This document shows, piece after piece, positions 6,402-11,389 of a DNA stretch of 11,389 nucleotides. A model generated the notes under the pieces. That model did no database searches. It worked only from the letters and a program-made list of their open reading frames with translations, and had not been told where the DNA came from. A program made the position numbers and the translations under genes. The first letter of the stretch is position 1. Each line of letters opens with the position of its first letter. Origin of the DNA: Nitrospira sp. (lineage in GTDB: Bacteria; Nitrospirota; JACRHL01); contig JALWRU010000462.1 of assembly GCA_026994095.1 (NCBI GenBank), forward strand, positions 1 through 11,389, in the 5' to 3' direction.

Positions 6402-6430
6402 AATATAGTAAAAAATGGCCTCATAATCAA
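6402..6430 (-). promoter_or_regulatory. Sigma70-like promoter of the cytochrome-SUMF1 pair
   Basis: The minus strand has TTGATT (6425-6430), a 17-bp spacer, and TATATT (6402-6407). The -10 matches TATAAT at 5 of 6 and the -35 matches TTGACA at 4 of 6, with ideal spacing in a locally A+T-rich stretch. The first transcribed base would fall at about 6393-6396, at or just before the ATG at 6393, so the mRNA would be leaderless or nearly so. Confidence 0.6.
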
Positions 6431-6595
6431 TCGTACCGCCCGTTTGCCCCCTGCAACTTGAAGCTTTTCAGGGATGTGCTACCTTTGAATTGGGGATCGC
6501 TTTCGCAATCAGATCGCTCTGTTTGCAACCGGCCAGGACGGCTTGGTTTGCGCGGGGGTGTCGGCGTCCATAAACGCGATAACGAACGGTCTCTC

Positions 6596-6610
6596 CGGCC
6601 TTCCGGGCCG
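6596..6610. repeat. GC hairpin CGGCC-N5-GGCCG
   Basis: A perfect 5-bp inverted repeat about 70 bp beyond the glycosyltransferase stop. No T tract follows on either strand, so it is not a convincing terminator. It may still mark the 3' end of the mfd operon transcript. Confidence 0.3.
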
Positions 6611-6676
6611 ATGCTCGACCAGCTACCACACGGTCAGGTGATGGCTTCGCCTCCTCCCTGATTGATCGGTACTACT

Positions 6677-7825
6677 TCAAGGAGCGTGCTGACCCGGAAG
6701 GTCGTTTTTTATCTGCACAAACAGCCGGTCGAATGCGGGTGCCACCTGCCCCCAGTCGAACCGCCTCACCTGCGCCGATGACTCATGGTCGCGGGCGCGA
6801 TCCGGGTCGTTGCAAAGCGTTTTCAGGCGCTGTTTCAGTTCGGCTCCGTCCCCCACCAGACAGCCTGGCCCCATCGACCCTGCCAAATCCGGATAGTTGA
6901 GCCGGTTGGCCAATAGCGGCAGACACCCCGCCGCCATGGCCTCCACCACACTTAGCCCGAAAAAATCGTGGTGGGCCAACGACATCACCACATCGGCCCG
7001 TTGCAGTAACGCCACATACTCGGCCCGGTCCGGCAGATAGCCCCAGTGATCGATGCGGTGGGCCAGCTGCTGCTTGACCCGCTCAAATACAGACGGTTGG
7101 CGCTGATAGGACTCCCCCGCCACCAACAGCCGAAAGTCAGCCCCCTGCCGGTCCAGCGCCATGAGTGTTTCGAACAGCTCTTCCGGGTTTTTATCGTGCT
7201 CCCAACGGTGGTTCCAGAGCAGGGTCAATGGACCGCTGCGGGGGGGGCGATCACCCGCAAGCTCGTACCAATCGACGCCCACCGGTAACACGCCAGACCG
7301 TTGGGCCAAGGCCGTTACCAACCCTTTGGGGGCGTGATCCGGAGAGGCCGCCAGCACCGTCTCGGCGGCCTCAAAAAAGGCCTGCTGGTGGTAGCCTGAA
7401 TTAAACAGCAGATGGTCTGCCACCGCCGCACCAGACAGGTTGGCCAGAGGGTAGGCCCGATCCAGTTGATGGTGTTCACTCAATGGATACACGAGCTGGT
7501 TTTCGTGAAAATAGAGCAGGCTGGGAGTCTGCCGATACAGCCGCCGGGTGACCCCCAAAAAGTCCGGCAGGTGGACAAAGTCAGAGGCGAAGATCAGGTC
7601 GGCGGGGGGGCGCTCGGCCAGCGCCTTTTGCCCCAGTGTCAGGCCGGAGCCGGTCTGTCGCCACTTCCAGAAACGACCGGGCAGGGTCAGCAGGTGCCAG
7701 CGGTGGCGGCTGTGGGCCACCAGGCCATCTAAAAATGCCCGGTGGGCACCGCTGTACCACGGCTCCAGCGCCAGAATATCGAGTACCGCCTCGCTGTCGT
7801 GGGCCGTGCGGGCCATGGCCGTCAC
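6677..7825 (-). CDS. Glycosyltransferase, tRNA-queuosine mannosyltransferase-like (DUF3524 + GT4)
   Basis: A 382-residue cytoplasmic glycosyltransferase with two Rossmann-type halves. The N-terminal half has the marks of the DUF3524/GTDC1 family: ALEPWYSGAHRAFLDGL (19-35), the LTLPGRFWKWR segment (47-57), and YFHENQLVYP (105-114). The C-terminal half is GT4-like: LLWNHRWEHDKNPEELF (202-218) and HHDFFGLSVVEAMAAGCLPLL (285-305), with the acidic residues expected for nucleotide-sugar binding. Vertebrate GTDC1 (QTMAN) transfers mannose from GDP-mannose to queuosine in tRNA-Asp; bacterial members are named after it by homology, but the acceptor here is inferred. The start is GTG at 7825, 11 nt after a GGAGG inside the end of mfd; an ATG at 7816 is possible. 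Only 3 nt separate it from the mfd stop, so co-transcription with mfd is likely. No queuosine synthesis gene is in the window. Confidence 0.9.
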   Translation of the reverse strand: MTAMARTAHDSEAVLDILALEPWYSGAHRAFLDGLVAHSRHRWHLLTLPGRFWKWRQTGSGLTLGQKALAERPPADLIFASDFVHLPDFLGVTRRLYRQTPSLLYFHENQLVYPLSEHHQLDRAYPLANLSGAAVADHLLFNSGYHQQAFFEAAETVLAASPDHAPKGLVTALAQRSGVLPVGVDWYELAGDRPPRSGPLTLLWNHRWEHDKNPEELFETLMALDRQGADFRLLVAGESYQRQPSVFERVKQQLAHRIDHWGYLPDRAEYVALLQRADVVMSLAHHDFFGLSVVEAMAAGCLPLLANRLNYPDLAGSMGPGCLVGDGAELKQRLKTLCNDPDRARDHESSAQVRRFDWGQVAPAFDRLFVQIKNDLPGQHAP

Positions 7826-7828
7826 CGG

Positions 7829-10800
7829 CTACAGGGCCTCCAGCAGATCACACAGGGCGGCGGCCCGCTGCATGTCGTCGGCATGCCCCAACTGCAACTG
7901 GAAGGCGTGCTGGCTGGTGAATTTAATGGCCGACCCGTATTCGGCCATGAGCATGCGCAGGCCCGATTCCGACATGGTGTTGTGGGCATCGAAGGTGACG
8001 TGGACCACCCCCTTGCCGGTATGCTCCAACTGCACGACCCGCAAGCGCAGGGCGACCGCCTTGAGCCGGGCGGACAGCAGCAGACAGCCCACCGGCTCCG
8101 GGGTTGGACCAAACCGGTCACGTAGTTCCTCCGCCAGCGGGGCCACATCGGCCGGGTCGGCAATGCTGGCAATGCGTTTGTAGATGGTCAGGCGAATGCC
8201 ACCATCCGGCAGGTAGTCATCAGGGATCGCGCCGTTCAACCCCAGCCGGATAGACGGCTCAATGGCGGGGATGGTCGTGCCACCGCGAATCTCGGCCATG
8301 GCCTCCTTGATCAGGCCCATGTAGGTTTCGATGCCCACTGCGGCGATATGGCCGGACTGTTTGTGGCCGAGCAGGCTACCCGCCCCACGGATCTCCAGAT
8401 CGCGGGCGGCAATACGAAAGCCGGAGCCTAATTCAGTAAAGGCCTGAATGGCGTTGAGCCGCTCCTTGGCCTCACCGCTCCAGCCCTCTTCCGGCCCCAG
8501 CATGTAGGCGTAGGCCTGCCGCTGGGAGCGCCCCACCCGACCGCGCAACTGATACAACTCCGACAATCCAAAACGATCGGCCCGGTTGATGATAATGGTA
8601 TTGGCGCGGGGAATATCCAGCCCCGACTCGACGATGGAGGTCGACAGCAGGATGTCCACCGCCCCATCGATAAACCGGCCAATGGTGCTCTCAAGCTCCT
8701 TCTCGGCCATCTGGCCGTGGGCGATGGCGATACGCGCTTTGGGTACCAGATCGGCCAGCATGCGGCCCATGCCGCCAATGTCCTTGACCCGGTTATGGAC
8801 AAAAAAGACCTGTCCGTCCCGCGCCATCTCCCGCTCAACGGCCTCAGCGATCAGGGTGGGATCAAACCGCGCCACACGGGTTTGAATGGCGCGCCGGTCC
8901 GGCGGCGGGGTCTCCAGCAGCGACATATCACGCACACCGATGAGCGACAGTTGCAGGGTGCGTGGAATGGGGGTAGCGGTGAGGGTCAGCACATCCACAT
9001 CGGTTTTCCACTGTTTGATGCGCTCCTTGTGGGCCACACCAAAGCGCTGCTCCTCATCCACGATCAACAGCCCCAACCGTTTAAAGCGGGTGCGGCTGGA
9101 CAGCAGTTGATGGGTGCCGATGACCAGATCGACGGTGCCGTTGGCAAGGCCTTCCATAATCGCCTTGCGCTCTTTCTCACCGTGCAGCCGCGATACGGTT
9201 TCAATGCGGAACGGAAACGGCGCAAAGCGCTTCAAGGCGGTGGTGTAGTGCTGTTGGGCCAGCAGTGTTGTAGGCACCAGCAGTGCCACCTGACGCCCGT
9301 CGGCCATGGCCTGAAACGCAGCCCGGAACGCCACCTCGGTTTTGCCGTACCCCACATCACCACACACCAGCCGGTCCATGGGGCGGGGGCGCTCCATGTC
9401 AGCCGAAATGTCGGCGATGGCGCGCAACTGATCCGGGGTTTCGGTATAGGGGAATCCGGCGGCAAAGGCCAGCCCGTCGCCACCGATGGGCGGGAAGGCG
9501 TGACCGACGGCCACCTCCCGCGCCGCGTGCAGCTCCACCAGCTCCTGGGCCAGTTCGGTCAGCTCCTTGCGGACCTTTTTGCGGGTCTTGTCCCACCCTT
9601 TTCCACCCAACTTGTCGAGGGTGGGCAGGCCCTCGCTGCCGGCGTACTTTTGCACCAGATGCAGGTGGTCCATCGGTACATAGATGCGGTCGCCGTCCCG
9701 GTACTCCACCTCCAGAAAATCGGCGGTGATCCCACCCGCTTCCAGCCGTTTCAGCCCCCGATAGACGCCGATGCCGTGGTTGCCATGCACCACCGCATCA
9801 CCCGCCTGCAGGTCGCTGAAGGTGCTTAAAAAACGGGCCATCCGCGCCCGTGGTGGCGGCGTCAGCACCGCCTGTCGGCCAAACAGCTCGGCCTCGTTCA
9901 GGTAGGTCACCTGCCGGTCACCCTCGGCCCCGCAGAAACCACGCGACAGGGTGCCAATCAACAGGTCCACCTGACCGGTGCGGCTACCCACTGCAATGTC
10001 ATGGTCTGCCAGCACCGCCGCCAGCGCGTCGGCGCGCGTCTGATCCGGGCAGACCACGGTCACCGGGCCGTCGTCACACAGGGCGGCAAGCTGCTCAAAA
10101 CGGGCCGCCAGGCGTCCGCCGTCAGGCGCTTCAGATGTCTCATCCAGCGGCCCTAGCCCCAGTTGCGGCAAGGTCTTCCAGCGACCCAGCGGCGAGTCAT
10201 CCAACTCCTGATCGTAGGGCGGCAGTTGCACTGTTTCGCCGCCCACGGCCAACCGATCCAGCGGCACATAGAGGGCGTCGTCTTCAGGCACGATGGTGCC
10301 GTGACGACGCTCGTCATCCATGGCCTCGGCGGCCTTTCGGGCCAGGGTATCCGCCACCCCGGTCACCCCTTCCGGGTCGGACCAGACCATTCGCAACGGG
10401 CCATCAAAGTAGTCATCCAGTGCCGCCATCGGCTCGTCATAAAAGAACGGTGCCCAGGTCTCGATCCCGGCGGTGCGGGGGGTGCGCGACAGGCGACTGG
10501 TCTCCAGCGTGATCGATGCATCGTCCAGCCCGCGCTGCTCGGCCAGATCGGCGACCTGTAGCTGGGCCCACTCGATCATCTCGTCATCGTTGGGCAGTTC
10601 GGTTACCGGCGGCACCAATAGCCGCTTGATCGGACCCGTCGAGCGCTGGTCCACCGGATTAAAGCCGCGTACCGAATCGACCTGATCACCAAACCACTCC
10701 ACCCGGCACGGCCCTTCCGGCTGACCGGGCACCAGTGGTGGATAGATGTCGAGGATGTCGGCACGGATGGAAAACTGGCCCGGTAGCTCTACCTGCGCCG

Positions 10801-11266
10801 CCCGCACATAACCCATGGTGGCCAGCAGATTGGGCAGTTCTGCCGGGTCCATCTCCAGCCCCGGCCAGAGGGTCATGGAGTAGCGCGTTAATACGGTTTT
10901 GGGCGGCAGCCGGTGCAACACCGCCGCCACCGGGGCCACCAGTATGGGCATCGCCTGCTCTGTTTTCATCAGTGCCAGCAACACCGCCATACGCCCGCCT
11001 GCCACCTCTGGCAGGGGCGAGACAAACTCGTGGGGCAGGTTGTCCCAACTGGCCAGATGCAGGGGGGCTGGTAGTTCAAAGCGGTTGGCAAACAACCGTA
11101 AGTCGGCTGCCATCCGCTCGGCCGATTCCGGGGTGGGGGTCACCACCAGTGTCGGACGTGGCTGTGCGACCTGTAGTCTGCACAGATAGTGGGCATCGGC
11201 ACCGGCGGGTGGGCCACTCACCGGTCCAACAACCGGCACAATTTGGGAAGAAGGGGTGCTGTTCAT
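7829..11266 (-). CDS. mfd: Transcription-repair coupling factor Mfd
   Basis: Mfd is the ATP-driven DNA translocase that releases RNA polymerase stalled at DNA damage and recruits UvrA, starting transcription-coupled nucleotide excision repair. At 1145 residues it is of full length. Visible in order: UvrB-like N-terminal region (about 35-360) with PGQFSIRADILDIYPP (162-177); the RNA-polymerase-interacting domain (about 487-555) with VVHGNHGIGVYRGL (492-505) and YVPMDHLHLVQKYAGSEG (529-546); Walker A GDVGYGKTEVA (636-646); DEEQ (737-740); TATPIPRT (763-770); GQLRGR-type motif QLRGRVGRS (906-914); translocation motif EIRGAGSLLG (958-967); and the C-terminal domain (about 1005-1145). No key residue is missing. 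The ATG has no clear Shine-Dalgarno sequence. The glycosyltransferase gene follows after 3 nt. Certain identification. Confidence 0.99.
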   Translation of the reverse strand: MNSTPSSQIVPVVGPVSGPPAGADAHYLCRLQVAQPRPTLVVTPTPESAERMAADLRLFANRFELPAPLHLASWDNLPHEFVSPLPEVAGGRMAVLLALMKTEQAMPILVAPVAAVLHRLPPKTVLTRYSMTLWPGLEMDPAELPNLLATMGYVRAAQVELPGQFSIRADILDIYPPLVPGQPEGPCRVEWFGDQVDSVRGFNPVDQRSTGPIKRLLVPPVTELPNDDEMIEWAQLQVADLAEQRGLDDASITLETSRLSRTPRTAGIETWAPFFYDEPMAALDDYFDGPLRMVWSDPEGVTGVADTLARKAAEAMDDERRHGTIVPEDDALYVPLDRLAVGGETVQLPPYDQELDDSPLGRWKTLPQLGLGPLDETSEAPDGGRLAARFEQLAALCDDGPVTVVCPDQTRADALAAVLADHDIAVGSRTGQVDLLIGTLSRGFCGAEGDRQVTYLNEAELFGRQAVLTPPPRARMARFLSTFSDLQAGDAVVHGNHGIGVYRGLKRLEAGGITADFLEVEYRDGDRIYVPMDHLHLVQKYAGSEGLPTLDKLGGKGWDKTRKKVRKELTELAQELVELHAAREVAVGHAFPPIGGDGLAFAAGFPYTETPDQLRAIADISADMERPRPMDRLVCGDVGYGKTEVAFRAAFQAMADGRQVALLVPTTLLAQQHYTTALKRFAPFPFRIETVSRLHGEKERKAIMEGLANGTVDLVIGTHQLLSSRTRFKRLGLLIVDEEQRFGVAHKERIKQWKTDVDVLTLTATPIPRTLQLSLIGVRDMSLLETPPPDRRAIQTRVARFDPTLIAEAVEREMARDGQVFFVHNRVKDIGGMGRMLADLVPKARIAIAHGQMAEKELESTIGRFIDGAVDILLSTSIVESGLDIPRANTIIINRADRFGLSELYQLRGRVGRSQRQAYAYMLGPEEGWSGEAKERLNAIQAFTELGSGFRIAARDLEIRGAGSLLGHKQSGHIAAVGIETYMGLIKEAMAEIRGGTTIPAIEPSIRLGLNGAIPDDYLPDGGIRLTIYKRIASIADPADVAPLAEELRDRFGPTPEPVGCLLLSARLKAVALRLRVVQLEHTGKGVVHVTFDAHNTMSESGLRMLMAEYGSAIKFTSQHAFQLQLGHADDMQRAAALCDLLEAL

Positions 11267-11277
11267 GGGAACCGGCT

Positions 11278-11307
11278 ATTGTATGCCAGACAGACCGTCT
11301 GGACCAA
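11278..11307 (-). promoter_or_regulatory. Possible mfd promoter with a dyad in the spacer
   Basis: The minus strand has TACAAT (11278-11283; 5 of 6 to TATAAT), an 18-bp spacer, and TTGGTC (11302-11307; only the first three bases match). Transcription would start near 11271, just 5 nt before the mfd ATG. A 6-bp dyad fills the spacer. The weak -35 makes this uncertain, and mfd may instead be read from the upstream gene. Confidence 0.3.
11286..11302. repeat. Inverted repeat CCAGAC-N5-GTCTGG
   Basis: A perfect 6-bp inverted repeat with a 5-nt loop in the gap upstream of mfd. It fills the spacer of the possible mfd promoter and shares 4 bases (11299-11302) with the next inverted repeat, so the two cannot fold at once in RNA. 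Confidence 0.5.
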
Positions 11308-11316
11308 CCGGTCCAG
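11299..11316. repeat. Inverted repeat CTGGACC-N4-GGTCCAG
   Basis: A perfect 7-bp inverted repeat with a 4-nt loop, 7 nt after the stop codon of the partial gene at the edge. On the minus strand the stem is G+C-rich but is followed by ACGGTCTG rather than a T run, so it is not a standard intrinsic terminator. Confidence 0.5.
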
Positions 11317-11323
11317 CTGCCCG

Positions 11324-11389
11324 CTACCACACGCTGGTGCCCATGCCGTCCTTGTCCCCCAGGTTATTGATGACCACACCGGGCACGGT
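11324..11389 (-). CDS. C-terminal end of an unrecognised protein (partial)
   Basis: An open frame runs in from the right edge for 21 codons and stops with TAG. Its product ends with GMGTSVW after a hydrophobic PGVVINNLG stretch. I do not recognise it. In favour of a real gene: 19 of the 21 codons end in G or C, as in the neighbouring genes, and two hairpins and a possible promoter follow the stop. Against: 21 open codons occur often by chance. The GVVINN stretch recalls a strand of P-loop ATPases, but this is far too short to judge. It would be read in the same direction as mfd, 57 nt upstream of it. Confidence 0.5.
   Translation of the reverse strand, partial: TVPGVVINNLGDKDGMGTSVW

Larger units (their letters stand above)
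6394..6676. other. 283-bp intergenic region, no gene seen
   Basis: Lies between the glycosyltransferase stop and the cytochrome-SUMF1 start. The only clear structures are a short GC hairpin (6596-6610) and the promoter at the left end. A Shine-Dalgarno-like GGGAGGAGG follows the glycosyltransferase stop on the minus strand, but no usable start codon with an open frame follows it. Confidence 0.55.

Noticed and set aside
6458..6661. Plus-strand frame of 67 codons in the gap between the glycosyltransferase and cytochrome-SUMF1 genes
   Set aside because: It begins with TTG, has no Shine-Dalgarno sequence, and its composition shows no protein character.
7814..7816. ATG start for the glycosyltransferase in place of GTG at 7825
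   Set aside because: GGAGG is 11 nt from the GTG but 20 nt from the ATG, so GTG is preferred, though only three residues differ.
8717..9829. 370-codon open frame on the plus strand opposite mfd
   Set aside because: Length is explained by antisense bias in G+C-rich coding DNA. It lies wholly inside the mfd helicase motifs and shows no family marks.

Overview
The window reads as chromosomal DNA of a G+C-rich Gram-negative bacterium. Third codon positions are mostly G or C. There is an outer-membrane-type lipoprotein, an exported c-type cytochrome, and a SecA with a C-terminal zinc tail. A proteobacterial (Pseudomonadota) host fits best, but I cannot place it lower than that from this sequence. 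All seven complete genes, and a fragment of an eighth at the right edge, lie on the minus strand, so transcription runs from right to left. I see no tRNA, rRNA, CRISPR array, transposase or phage gene.

In the direction of transcription, the right edge holds the last 21 codons of an unrecognised gene. A 57-bp gap with two overlapping inverted repeats and a possible promoter follows, then mfd, the transcription-repair coupling factor. Three bases after mfd comes a glycosyltransferase of the tRNA-queuosine mannosyltransferase (DUF3524/GTDC1) type, probably in the same operon. A 283-bp gap without a gene ends in a good sigma70-like promoter placed so that its transcript would be nearly leaderless. 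It drives two genes that overlap by ATGA: a secreted fusion of a diheme cytochrome c and a formylglycine-generating-enzyme-like (FGE/SUMF1) domain, and a lipoprotein with a second SUMF1 domain. The fusion keeps a CxxxxC pair like the copper-binding pair of true FGEs; the lipoprotein has Ser and Thr at those places.

After a 301-bp gap with a terminator-like hairpin, an inverted repeat and a sigma28-like promoter candidate comes an HDOD-domain signalling protein. It is followed by a small cold-shock-domain protein whose RNA-binding aromatic residues are largely replaced, and then by secA, which has its own extended -10 promoter and a leader of about 130 nt.

Most of the window is housekeeping (protein export, DNA repair, tRNA modification). 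The accessory interest lies in the cytochrome-FGE pair and the degenerate cold-shock protein. The two SUMF1 proteins probably act together in the envelope. Their substrate is unknown, and no sulfatase gene lies nearby.
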